Virus record (IMG/VR): IMGVR_UViG_3300044613_002805
Coordinates: 1 to 60,175 of that record
Origin: a virus
Length of the DNA: 60,175 bases
Reading direction: 5' to 3' (one strand)
The notes under the pieces are model-generated. The model was not told where the DNA came from. It did no database searches and was given only the letters and a program-made list of their open reading frames with translations. Made by a program: the position numbers and the translations under genes. Below are positions 44,597-53,517 of the stretch, piece after piece; the first letter of the stretch is position 1, and every line of letters begins with the position of its first letter.

Positions 44597-45595
44597 ATGT
44601 CATTTGTTAGAGTCCAGCTGCGAAGAGGTTTTGCCGAAGAGTGGGAAGAGGGTAACCCAATCCTTGCCCCAGGAGAAATTGGTGTAGAGCAGGATAGCGG
44701 AAAGTTTAAGCTCGGTAACGGTATCGATGCTTGGCTAGATCTACCATATGCGCAAGCAACGGCATACGACATTGCTGTTGAAAATGGATTTACTGGAACA
44801 GAACAGCAGTGGCTAGACTCTCTAGCAACAAACTTGTCGATTGCATCTGTTCAAACCATTGACCATGAGGATCCAGCCCAGGTTATTCTTGGAGGAACTC
44901 ATCCAAACAGAACGCTTACTTTTTTAATTCCAAAAGGCCAGCCAGGTCCCACAGGTGCAACAGGTGCTCAGGGGCCTAGGGGTGAAGCTGGAGCAGCTGG
45001 ACCGACTACCATTACCTGGCAAGGCGTATGGAGTCCAGCAGTCGATTATGGTATAAACGATGCTGTCTATCACGACGGATTTTCTTGGTTCTCTGCAGTA
45101 GATCCAAATGTCGGACATGAGCCAGATGAGACATCGTCATTTTGGTACAAAGTTAACCTAAATGTTATTGGAGAAGAGGGGCCCCAAGGACCTGCTGGAC
45201 CTGCTGGACCAGGCGTAGATAATTTTTCAGAACTTGGAGATGTAGACGTTGTTTCTGTTCAAAATGGAGACAGCATTATTTATGACTCTGCAACACAAAA
45301 GTGGGTTCCAGGAGCACCAGCTTCAAATCTTAATGACCTTTCAGATGTAAATATTACGACGGTAGCTAATAACGATTCTCTTATTTATAACTCATCAACA
45401 CAGACCTGGCAAGCTGGAACAACCCCAAGATCTCTTGCTAGCCTATCTGATGTAAACGCAACTTCTCCGCAAGATGGTCATATTTTGATGTATAACTCTG
45501 GGAACGCAAAGTGGGAAACAGGAATGAGAATTTTTGTGCAGCCCCCAACGCAGACTCCGTCTAATGCAACAAATGGTGATCTCTGGATTTGGTAG
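44597..45595 (+). CDS. Tail fibre with Mtd-N-type head and collagen-like segments
   Basis: A 332-residue protein. Residues 1-50 (MSFVRVQLRRGFAEEWEEGNP...GEIGVEQDSGKFKLGNG) match the Mtd-N-type domain at 31119. Two collagen-like runs follow: GPTGATGAQGPRGEAG near residues 115-135 and GPQGPAGPAGPG near 195-206, then three SLSDVN-type repeats (ELGDVDVV, DLSDVNIT, SLSDVNAT). A fibre that could be a substrate for the neighbouring oxygenases. Confidence 0.8.
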   Translation: MSFVRVQLRRGFAEEWEEGNPILAPGEIGVEQDSGKFKLGNGIDAWLDLPYAQATAYDIAVENGFTGTEQQWLDSLATNLSIASVQTIDHEDPAQVILGGTHPNRTLTFLIPKGQPGPTGATGAQGPRGEAGAAGPTTITWQGVWSPAVDYGINDAVYHDGFSWFSAVDPNVGHEPDETSSFWYKVNLNVIGEEGPQGPAGPAGPGVDNFSELGDVDVVSVQNGDSIIYDSATQKWVPGAPASNLNDLSDVNITTVANNDSLIYNSSTQTWQAGTTPRSLASLSDVNATSPQDGHILMYNSGNAKWETGMRIFVQPPTQTPSNATNGDLWIW

Positions 45596-45606
45596 GAGCT
45601 ATCTAG

Positions 45607-46497
45607 ATGGCAAGCTCTTCATTTTCCAATAGACCACAGCACGTTTTACGACTTACTGTTAGTCAAAGCAACCTAACTGACACAACGGTAGATGTTACCT
45701 GGACCGCAAGGGTTACTACTAGCGGAAATGTTAATACACCATTCGGTACTGGAACGGCAAACCCATCTCAAAGTCCAACTACAACATACGTTAGTGGTAC
45801 AACTAACGCACAGTATAACGTCCCGTACGACTATAGATCTCCAAACCAAAACTATACAATAGAACTGGGAAGCGGAACTAGAAGGGTAAACCGTGGCTCT
45901 GGAAACTATAGCTTCAATATTACCGTCTCCCTTGGATCTCTTATTGGTAGCGCATCAGTTTCGGAACCATACACGGCACCATCCCTTCCTGGACCATTCT
46001 TTCCACCGTTCTTCCCTCCATTCTTTCCTCCGTTCTTCCCTCCATTCTTTCCACCATTCTTTCCACCATTTTTCCCATTCTTCCCGACCTTTATACCGTC
46101 ACCATCTTGGATAACCAATTCAGACTTAGGGGCAGTTAGAAATAATATTTCAGTATCAATACAGCTAGAGGCGGCTCATGCTACATCCTATTCAATTGTC
46201 AATGGAGAGCTTCCAGTCGGACTAGCTATGTCTTCTTCTGGACTAATCTTTGGAGCTCCAAGCTCTACAAAGCAAGGGTTGTCATTTACAGTAAGCGCTA
46301 CTGGACAGACTGCTCCATCAACTGAAAGAACGTTTAACATACAGATTCTTCCAGGTGGAAAGAGAATGGATGATTCGATGACATTTGTTCCGCTGACGCT
46401 TATTAAGAGATATGACTCTTCGACACAGCAATGGATCGATGTGGAGTTTATATCAAGAAATCAGGGTGAAGATGATTGGTCTGGTCAGACCTCTTGA
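45607..46497 (+). CDS. Surface protein with Phe-Pro stalk and putative-Ig (He_PIG) domain
   Basis: A 296-residue protein: an N-terminal strand-rich domain (residues 1-125), a shorter FFPPFFPP tract (about residues 130-160) and a C-terminal domain with AHATSYSIVNGELPVGLAMSSSGLIFGAP, the mark of He_PIG repeats. Here the Phe-Pro stalk is internal, unlike at 24453 and 33699 where it is terminal. It is coded by the second fibre block. Confidence 0.75.
   Translation: MASSSFSNRPQHVLRLTVSQSNLTDTTVDVTWTARVTTSGNVNTPFGTGTANPSQSPTTTYVSGTTNAQYNVPYDYRSPNQNYTIELGSGTRRVNRGSGNYSFNITVSLGSLIGSASVSEPYTAPSLPGPFFPPFFPPFFPPFFPPFFPPFFPPFFPFFPTFIPSPSWITNSDLGAVRNNISVSIQLEAAHATSYSIVNGELPVGLAMSSSGLIFGAPSSTKQGLSFTVSATGQTAPSTERTFNIQILPGGKRMDDSMTFVPLTLIKRYDSSTQQWIDVEFISRNQGEDDWSGQTS
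45990..46090 (+). repeat. Pyrimidine tract encoding Phe-Pro repeats (copy 3)
   Basis: About 100 bases of TTC/TTT and CCA/CCG codons giving FFPP units, shorter than the other two. Confidence 0.7.
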
Positions 46498-46523
46498 TAT
46501 GATAAACTATGACAAGGTGAAAA

Positions 46524-49500
46524 ATGACTACTCCCTCTAATCTGTATGCAGAAAAGGTTTTTGCAGAACACCCGATATCGCTTTGGCCACTTGATGATCG
46601 GGTGGACTACGTCTCTCTCATATCTGAAAATCAAAGAAACATCAATAGCGAATTTTGGCAGGTATCTGGGGCATCTTCTGTAGGAAATGAGGTAGTTTTT
46701 GGAACACCTTTTCCAGATAGCATAACTTCAAAGATTGCTGGAGAATTCGTAGAATCAGAGCAAATAGAGTCTTTTTCCATAGATTGCCTTAGCTCAAACA
46801 TATTTAGATTTAGTCAGCTAAATCAAGACATGGGCACGGTTTCTATTGGCACCTATGTTTTTTCTAAAAGCCTGTATGTAAATTCGTATCAAATCGGATA
46901 CGCCTATTGGCCAGATGGTCAGGCTGCCCCAACAATAGTTTCAAAAAAATTCGCAAGCACAATCTCCAACCAATGGGTATTTATTTCGGACACATTTCAG
47001 ATACCGCAAGAGCTACAGAATACAGACATTCGGCTATTTTTGAGCATCGAGTACATAAATGCTGGAAATCAAGACTCTGACTATGAATTTTTTGTAAATG
47101 GAATAACTGTCGGGCAGTGGTCGGAAGAGTTTAACGCCACATCTCTTGGTATAGAGCCAGATCCTATTCCAACAGATATTGTTTCTAGTGTTGGAGATAC
47201 TGATGTTCTTGTAAGTCAGGCAAGGTCATATGGGCTACAGGATGCGTCTGGTTATTATTTTGTACAAGACAAAAAAATCTTAGCAAAAAATCACGGTGTA
47301 CCGCTGGTCTTTGGATCTGACAATGTCACAAGGATTTATCCAAGGCCAAACTCAAAGCCATCACTTATTCTTCCAGGTTTTGGATTTTTAAATGACTGGG
47401 GAAGGTATCAAGAGGCAACCCTAGAAATGTGGTTGCGAGTAGACTCTCAAGCCACTTCTGCAAAAAGAATTTTTGGGCCAGTTTCTTCGGAAGACGGAGT
47501 TTACCTAGATGGGCCATTTGTAAAGATAAAGATTGGTCCAAATTCTGCATCTCACTATTTGGGGGAATGGTTTAGACCAATTTTACTAAACTTAAGGATT
47601 AAGCCAAACCTCGCTTCTCTTCTTATAAATGGAGAAGAGGTGATATCAATGCAGATTGACATGCCAAGCATTCAGCTACCAGAGCAGTTAGACTCTAATG
47701 GAAAAAGCCAGGACTGGATTGGTTTCTATGCCTATGACGATGTCAGGCTGGTAGAAGTAGACTGTGTCTCTATTTATCCGTACTGGGTTTCGGATATCGT
47801 TGCAAAAAGAAGATGGGCATACGGACAGGCTGTAGAGATTCCAGAAAACGCAAACACCTCGTTCGGCGGAACAACCGTAGCTATAGATTACTCTGTTGCT
47901 GACTATACAAATAACTATACGTATCCAGAGTTTGGAAAGTTTGCGCAGGGCATTGTTGAAAACCTAGATGTGTCAAGAAACACTATTGAGCTGCCATCTT
48001 ACGTTATCCCAGAAATAAGATTCCTGGAACCAACAGATAACATCCAGAGCTGGTATGCCGAGCAGGATGAGCTTCAGGATGATGGTAGGCCATTCTTTAC
48101 CTTTGAGGGCAAAGAGTCTTTTATGTTTATTGACAAGATTAACTTTATGCAACAAAAGACAAGCGCTATTTATGGAATTTTTAGTATTGAAGAGTACTCT
48201 ACATCAGAACAGATTTTATTTAAGATAGAAAATGTAAATAATAGCAATTACTTTTCAGTTTCCATTATTGGAGATCGAATAAACTATAATCTTTTTTATA
48301 ATGGAAATCTAGAAAGACTATACTCAGACTCAATTATTGATGCAACCAGCATCTTTGCGGGAATTAATTTAGATGGTTTAGTCAGAGCCTTTGGTGGAAA
48401 TGTCTCTGCGTTTTTTGGCAATAGGTCACAGCTAAGGATTTATATTGTTGGAGATTCAGACTTTTCAAAAACATTTCAGGGCAAAATCTACAAGATTGGA
48501 TTCTGTACTACAAACAACTTTAAAAAGCTCAGCTCTTTGTTTACGTTTTCGACACAGCCAGAAATTCCAGAAATCTGGGATGTTGGAGACTCCTACTTTG
48601 GAAACGATCCAGCATTCTGGAACATGGTAATCGACGCTGGTAGGGTTGATTCTTTTCAGAATGACGGAGACAGCACTCAGCAAATATATGACCACGTCGC
48701 AAGCTATACCTTGAGGCCAATCTATAAATTTGGAGAGTACTCTCTTGATATTTCTGTGTCATCAAGCTGGCAAGACTACTTGCCACTAAACTATTTTGCT
48801 CAATTTGTTGACGACAGCTTTGGCAATAAGTACTATGACTTAGACTTCTTACAGTTTAACTCAAGCGTCCCAGCGCTGCCTGGCATGGGAAATCTAGTGT
48901 CCGATACTAAGCAGTATTCGATTAGACAGTACATAACCTTTCAATTTTTAAGAAATGGTGCAAACGCAAATCTAGAAAGCTTTACTCAAACTGTGTCTCC
49001 AGTAAATGGAGTCATCGATGCTGGAAACTCATTAGACTGGATAAACACAAAGTATTTGGTAGAAAACGGAACCATTATTTATCCACCCTCATCGGCTTCT
49101 GTGTCAAGTCTAGCAATTGTTACCCATATAGAAATAGAAGCAGAGGGAATTTCTGCTAACCCAATAAAGATCAGAAGGCTGGAGTATGCCTCCCAGGCTA
49201 TTAACGAAATCTCTCCAAACTTTATAGGTACCAAATTCGGCACTAAGATTATCCCATATAAGAAGTACGGAAGCTACTTTGACTATGTTTCTAGGAATCC
49301 ATTTAGGATTTACAAGGGGACAACTCCGCATCTTTACCTTACAAAGGACAGCGGAATCCAAAAGGTAGGCTCAGACTCTGCTCTAGTTGATAGGGGCCTA
49401 ATTCTACAGATTAATCAAAACCTGGCAGAATCCTATAAGGTTTTTGCTATGCAAATGTTTATAAGGTTCCCAGACAGCGAATTCTCCCAAACGCCTCGTC

Positions 49501-50096
49501 TGATCTTTGAAGTTCAGGGCAAGGAGGATTTTATTAAGTTCTTTGCCGTTGCTAGCGATGCAAGCGGAAGGCGTGGAAGACTTTACGGGATTAATGCTAA
49601 AACTGGAACAATTGAAAACGGGCTATTATTCTATATAAATGGGAAAAAGGTAAGAGACGCAGTAATTGATGCACAAGACTGGGCAGTAATTGGTATCAAT
49701 TTTGCAAGAATTCTTGATTTTGATAATTATCCTGGAGCAATTCGAATACTTTCTGGTGCAATTATTAACAATGTCTCTCATTATCAGTCTACAAGCTTGC
49801 AAGAAATACAGAGACAGCTGTACAGGCCATGGTTCAGAGTTAGGCAAATCGGGCTACAAGAAGATGGCCAAAGTCTAAATTGGGTATATTGGCAGGGTGG
49901 GTTTACCTGGAACGGCGTACTTGTTGCCAATGAAGTCAAGCTATTTGGGTTCGATCCGTCAGATGTTTATAAAAGATACACTGGAACTAATAAATTTATA
50001 ATTGATGATGAAGTCAATAGTAGTGTTTTCCGTGGATACGGCTATTCTGTCTATAGAAATGTAGAATGGAACTCTTCTGTCATAAAACCACTTTAA
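46524..50096 (+). CDS. 1190-residue minor tail protein, LamG-like type
   Basis: The protein begins NLYAEKVFAEHPISLWPLDD, the start of a class of large actinophage tail proteins with concanavalin/LamG-type beta-sandwich domains (ALW-x-L-D-D). The remaining 1100 residues are Asn/Asp/Ser-rich and strand-forming, probably several such domains (W-x-x-x-F-x-x-x-R-I-x-x at several places). It probably binds surface sugars at the tail tip. AAGGTGA precedes ATG 46524. Confidence 0.75.
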   Translation: MTTPSNLYAEKVFAEHPISLWPLDDRVDYVSLISENQRNINSEFWQVSGASSVGNEVVFGTPFPDSITSKIAGEFVESEQIESFSIDCLSSNIFRFSQLNQDMGTVSIGTYVFSKSLYVNSYQIGYAYWPDGQAAPTIVSKKFASTISNQWVFISDTFQIPQELQNTDIRLFLSIEYINAGNQDSDYEFFVNGITVGQWSEEFNATSLGIEPDPIPTDIVSSVGDTDVLVSQARSYGLQDASGYYFVQDKKILAKNHGVPLVFGSDNVTRIYPRPNSKPSLILPGFGFLNDWGRYQEATLEMWLRVDSQATSAKRIFGPVSSEDGVYLDGPFVKIKIGPNSASHYLGEWFRPILLNLRIKPNLASLLINGEEVISMQIDMPSIQLPEQLDSNGKSQDWIGFYAYDDVRLVEVDCVSIYPYWVSDIVAKRRWAYGQAVEIPENANTSFGGTTVAIDYSVADYTNNYTYPEFGKFAQGIVENLDVSRNTIELPSYVIPEIRFLEPTDNIQSWYAEQDELQDDGRPFFTFEGKESFMFIDKINFMQQKTSAIYGIFSIEEYSTSEQILFKIENVNNSNYFSVSIIGDRINYNLFYNGNLERLYSDSIIDATSIFAGINLDGLVRAFGGNVSAFFGNRSQLRIYIVGDSDFSKTFQGKIYKIGFCTTNNFKKLSSLFTFSTQPEIPEIWDVGDSYFGNDPAFWNMVIDAGRVDSFQNDGDSTQQIYDHVASYTLRPIYKFGEYSLDISVSSSWQDYLPLNYFAQFVDDSFGNKYYDLDFLQFNSSVPALPGMGNLVSDTKQYSIRQYITFQFLRNGANANLESFTQTVSPVNGVIDAGNSLDWINTKYLVENGTIIYPPSSASVSSLAIVTHIEIEAEGISANPIKIRRLEYASQAINEISPNFIGTKFGTKIIPYKKYGSYFDYVSRNPFRIYKGTTPHLYLTKDSGIQKVGSDSALVDRGLILQINQNLAESYKVFAMQMFIRFPDSEFSQTPRLIFEVQGKEDFIKFFAVASDASGRRGRLYGINAKTGTIENGLLFYINGKKVRDAVIDAQDWAVIGINFARILDFDNYPGAIRILSGAIINNVSHYQSTSLQEIQRQLYRPWFRVRQIGLQEDGQSLNWVYWQGGFTWNGVLVANEVKLFGFDPSDVYKRYTGTNKFIIDDEVNSSVFRGYGYSVYRNVEWNSSVIKPL

Positions 50097-50101
50097 TATG
50101 G

Positions 50102-50107
50102 TATACT
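50102..50107 (+). promoter_or_regulatory. -10 box for a leaderless start
   Basis: TATACT is 7 bases before ATG 50115, and shows that the upstream in-frame GTG 50109 is not the start. Confidence 0.6.
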
Positions 50108-50114
50108 AGTGGCT

Positions 50115-50486
50115 ATGGAAGATAAATTTGCTGACGCTATTGGTAAAGCTAAGGTAACTCTTGTTGATCAAACTGGGTATGCTTGGGGCGTATATGTCTG
50201 GAAAAAGGCTAATGGAAAGTGGTTCACTGATGGTAGCGGAAACGTTTTAAACGTTCCAGCAAACAAGGGTGATGAAAACCAAATCGCAAAACTCAAGGCA
50301 GCTGCTGCCCATTATGGCGAGCCAGACGGATCTCCAGTATTTTTCCCAGGAACAGCAAGAATCACAGACGAAGAGTATAGTGAACAGATTGACCGAATGA
50401 AGCAGGGCCTAATTCCTTCTATGAATGACCTCGGCGCAGTTATGGCAGCTAAGAAGACTCTAGAACTATACGGAGATGAAGATTAA
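50115..50486 (+). CDS. Unknown protein upstream of the portal gene
   Basis: A 123-residue protein starting MEDKFADAIGKAKVTLVDQTGYAWGVYVWKK, with no family I can name. It starts the head-gene block, and its last base overlaps the portal start. Position suggests a packaging- or portal-related role, but terminase is not recognisable in it. Confidence 0.6.
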   Translation: MEDKFADAIGKAKVTLVDQTGYAWGVYVWKKANGKWFTDGSGNVLNVPANKGDENQIAKLKAAAAHYGEPDGSPVFFPGTARITDEEYSEQIDRMKQGLIPSMNDLGAVMAAKKTLELYGDED

Positions 50487-52081
50487 TGTCAGACTATATT
50501 AATGCTAGGCTTGACGAAGGCCAGTTAGAGGATGACCTGTTTAAAAAGCAGGATCCTTTTAACAAGTCCTGGTCAGACCTAAGAACCCTGTCTGGAATCA
50601 ACAATAATTTTAAGAGAAGGAATGACAGAAACGTATCAAAGTCTTCTCAGATCTCAGACTCATATCGTGAATCCGCTAAGGCTGTCAGCTCTGGTCTTAA
50701 TGGTGCCAAGTCAAAGGAGATTAATCCAGGCGAGGTTTTTAGAAACGGGTACGGCATGTTTGACGTCATCACCCCTCCATGGAATCTCTATGAGCTGGCA
50801 AACTACTATGACACATCTTTTGCAAATCACGCAGCAATTGATGCTAAGGTAGAGAATATCGTAGGTCTTGGATATGACTTCGATATTTCTGCAAGAACCC
50901 TTCTTAGGCTAGAGGACAATTCGGATGACTCTTCTGTAACAAGAGCCAGAAAGCGAATTGAGCGAGCAAAGATTGAAATGCGTGACTGGCTGGAAAAGCT
51001 AAATGACACCGAGTCATTTACCCAAACGCTTACAAAGTTTTATACTGACGTCCAGGCAACTGGTAACGGCTACCTAGAAGTTGCAAGAACCGTTACTGGA
51101 GAGATTGGTTATGTTGGACACATCCCATCTACAACTGTTAGAGTTAGACGACTAAAAGATGGGTATGTTCAGATTATTGGAAACAAGGTAGTTTACTTTA
51201 GAAACTTCGGAGCTAAGAATCCAAATCCAATCACAGATGATCCAAGACCGAACGAGATTATTCACTATAAGGAATACTCTCCACTAAATACATTCTATGG
51301 TGTTCCAGATATTATGTCTGCCATTGGCTCCCTACACGGAGATCAGCTAGCCTCCCAGTACAACATAGATTACTTTGGAAACAAGGCTGTCCCTAGATAT
51401 GTCATTACACTAAAGGGTGCAAAGCTATCTTCTGAAGCTGAAGACAAGATGTTTAGATTCCTTCAGACTGGATTAAAGGGTCAAAACCACAGAACTCTTT
51501 ACATACCTCTGCCTGGTGATACTGACCAGAACAAGGTTGAGTTTAAGATGGAGCCAATTGAAAACGGTGTCCAAGAAGCATCGTTCAAGGAATATAGAAT
51601 TCAGAATAGGGATGACATTCTGGTTGCCCACCAGGTCCCTCTTTCTAAGATTGGAGGAGGAGACTCCTCTGCCATAGCTGCTGCCATTGCTCAGGATAGA
51701 ACATTTAAAGAGCAGGTATCCAGACCAGCCCAGAGAAACCTAGAAAAGGTTATCAATCGAATCGTAAAAGAAAAGACAGATATCCTTGAGTTTAAGTTTA
51801 ATGAGCTGACCCTAACAGATGAGATTGCTCAATCTCAGATTATCGAAAGATACGTAAAGACACAGGTTATGACTCCAAACGAAGCTAGAGAGGCCCTAGG
51901 TCTTCCTCAGCACCCAGAAGGAGACAAGTTCTTTGTGATGTCGCCCAGACAGGCCACGGATGCTAGGGCAAACCTAGCTGGAAACAGGCAGAGAGATGCG
52001 CAGAGGACGAATAATCAATCAGATGGAGAGGCTACCATCTCTGGCAGGAACCCTGCTGGAGAAGGAAGATCCTCAGAATAA
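50486..52081 (+). CDS. Portal protein
   Basis: The 531-residue protein fits HK97/PBSX-type portals by length, order and pattern: GYGMFDVITPPWNLYELANYYDTS, VEDIVGLGYDF-like (VENIVGLGYDF), TGNGYLEVARTVTGEIGYVGHIP, YKEYSPLNTFYGVPDIMSA, FGNKAVPRYVI, and a helical C-terminus. It forms the dodecameric ring through which DNA enters the head. It precedes the protease and capsid genes as usual. The gene before it is not a terminase. Confidence 0.9.
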   Translation: MSDYINARLDEGQLEDDLFKKQDPFNKSWSDLRTLSGINNNFKRRNDRNVSKSSQISDSYRESAKAVSSGLNGAKSKEINPGEVFRNGYGMFDVITPPWNLYELANYYDTSFANHAAIDAKVENIVGLGYDFDISARTLLRLEDNSDDSSVTRARKRIERAKIEMRDWLEKLNDTESFTQTLTKFYTDVQATGNGYLEVARTVTGEIGYVGHIPSTTVRVRRLKDGYVQIIGNKVVYFRNFGAKNPNPITDDPRPNEIIHYKEYSPLNTFYGVPDIMSAIGSLHGDQLASQYNIDYFGNKAVPRYVITLKGAKLSSEAEDKMFRFLQTGLKGQNHRTLYIPLPGDTDQNKVEFKMEPIENGVQEASFKEYRIQNRDDILVAHQVPLSKIGGGDSSAIAAAIAQDRTFKEQVSRPAQRNLEKVINRIVKEKTDILEFKFNELTLTDEIAQSQIIERYVKTQVMTPNEAREALGLPQHPEGDKFFVMSPRQATDARANLAGNRQRDAQRTNNQSDGEATISGRNPAGEGRSSE

Positions 52082-52131
52082 CTGATTCTTTTATGTATGT
52101 TATAATATTGTAATAACTGAAAAAAAGACAG

Positions 52132-52137
52132 TATAAT
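52132..52137 (+). promoter_or_regulatory. -10 box for a leaderless start
   Basis: TATAAT is 8 bases before ATG 52146. Confidence 0.5.
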
Positions 52138-52145
52138 TAACTAAT

Positions 52146-53492
52146 ATGACTATAGTCAAGGCATATTGGGATCGAGAAGGTGACAGTCTACGTCTCTCGA
52201 TGCCCTTCAGCAAGGTAGACCAGGAACGTCGCATCGTTTCTGGATTTGCCACACTCGATAACGTTGATAAGCAGTCGGATATCGTAACAACAGAGGCAAG
52301 CCTAAAAGCTTTCCAAAAGTTCCGTGGTAATATCCGTGAAATGCACCAGCCAACAGCAGTAGGCAAAATGGTATCCTTCAAAGAAGATCGATACTTTGAC
52401 CCACAGTCAAAGAAGTTTTATAGTGGCGTCTATGTGTCTGCTTATGTTTCAAAAGGTGCCCAAGACACCTGGGAAAAAGTTCTTGATGGTACGCTCTCTG
52501 GATTCTCAATTGGTGGAAAAATGAACAAGTGGGATGACGCATATGACTCAAAGGCAGACATGCAGATTAGGGTCATTAAGGATTATGATTTAGTAGAGCT
52601 CTCTTTAGTCGACAACCCAGCAAATCAGTTTGCAAACATTCTCTCTATTGAAAAGGTAGATGGAGTAGATGTTATTAAGGGTGAACAGTTCGCAACAGAG
52701 CTAGAAAATGTGTTTTTTGATAGTGAGTCTGGCCTAGTGCTATTGTCTAACAATGACAACGAGATTAGCCCCATCTCTGGCCAGCCACTAGAAAATATCG
52801 GTTTCGTTGAAAAGAATGACAGCGAAAAAACAGATATGATAAAGTTCTTAGTTGATAGTGCTAAAGGCATTAATACTTCTAAGATTATGAAGGAGGCAAG
52901 TCCTATGAATGAAACAACAGAAAATGTCGTTGAAGAGACTGTAGAAAAGTCAGACGACGTTGTTGCAGAAACACAGGTCGCTCCAGAGGCAGATGCCGAA
53001 GCCAACTCGGTTGTAAAGTCTGACTCAGCAAAAGACGAAGAGTCTCCAAAGGCTGAGAAGATGGACGACGAGGAAAAGGAAGAAGAGGATGACTCTTATC
53101 CAAAGAAGGGCGACGGTGAAGCTAAAAAGTCCGATGAGTCTGAAGTAACAAAGTCAGATGAAATGATTGAGGCAGTTGCCGAAATTAAAGATGGTCTTGC
53201 ATCAGCCTTTAGCGATCTAGCGTCTACTATCAAGTCTCTTGGAGACCAGGTAGCAGAGCTACAGAAATCCCTTGGTACAGTTTCTAATGAGGTAAAAGCT
53301 GTTTCACAAGAAGTGAAAGAAGCCAAGCAGGATTTTAATGAGTTTGGAAAGAGAGTAGACGCTGTTGAGGCAGACACCGCTTTCCGTAAATCTGGCGATC
53401 TAGGCGAGATCGTTCAGGAAACTCAACCAGAACAGGTTGAGAAATCCCTATGGGGCGGACGTTTCCTCAAAACTGCCGACTTATTTAAATAA
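52146..53492 (+). CDS. Prohead protease fused to a scaffold-like tail
   Basis: The N-terminal 190 residues match HK97-type prohead protease (peptidase S78): RLSMPFSKVDQERRIVSGFA, catalytic His67 in REMHQPTAVGK, catalytic Ser121 in GTLSGFSIGG and YDLVELSLVDNPAN. Residues about 255-400 are very acidic and helical (EEKEEEDDSYPKKGDGEAKK, then coiled coil), as in scaffolding proteins. A protease-scaffold fusion is known in some siphoviruses. The major capsid gene follows. Confidence 0.88.
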   Translation: MTIVKAYWDREGDSLRLSMPFSKVDQERRIVSGFATLDNVDKQSDIVTTEASLKAFQKFRGNIREMHQPTAVGKMVSFKEDRYFDPQSKKFYSGVYVSAYVSKGAQDTWEKVLDGTLSGFSIGGKMNKWDDAYDSKADMQIRVIKDYDLVELSLVDNPANQFANILSIEKVDGVDVIKGEQFATELENVFFDSESGLVLLSNNDNEISPISGQPLENIGFVEKNDSEKTDMIKFLVDSAKGINTSKIMKEASPMNETTENVVEETVEKSDDVVAETQVAPEADAEANSVVKSDSAKDEESPKAEKMDDEEKEEEDDSYPKKGDGEAKKSDESEVTKSDEMIEAVAEIKDGLASAFSDLASTIKSLGDQVAELQKSLGTVSNEVKAVSQEVKEAKQDFNEFGKRVDAVEADTAFRKSGDLGEIVQETQPEQVEKSLWGGRFLKTADLFK

Positions 53493-53517
53493 GAAAAATC
53501 ACTTAGGAGGTGACAAT

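Noticed and set aside
25321-46090. CRISPR-like repeat arrays at the three pyrimidine tracts
   Set aside because: The repeats have no spacers and encode protein repeats in frame.
50109-50114. GTG 50109 as start of the gene before the portal
   Set aside because: It lies directly after the -10 box, before the expected transcription start; ATG 50115 fits.
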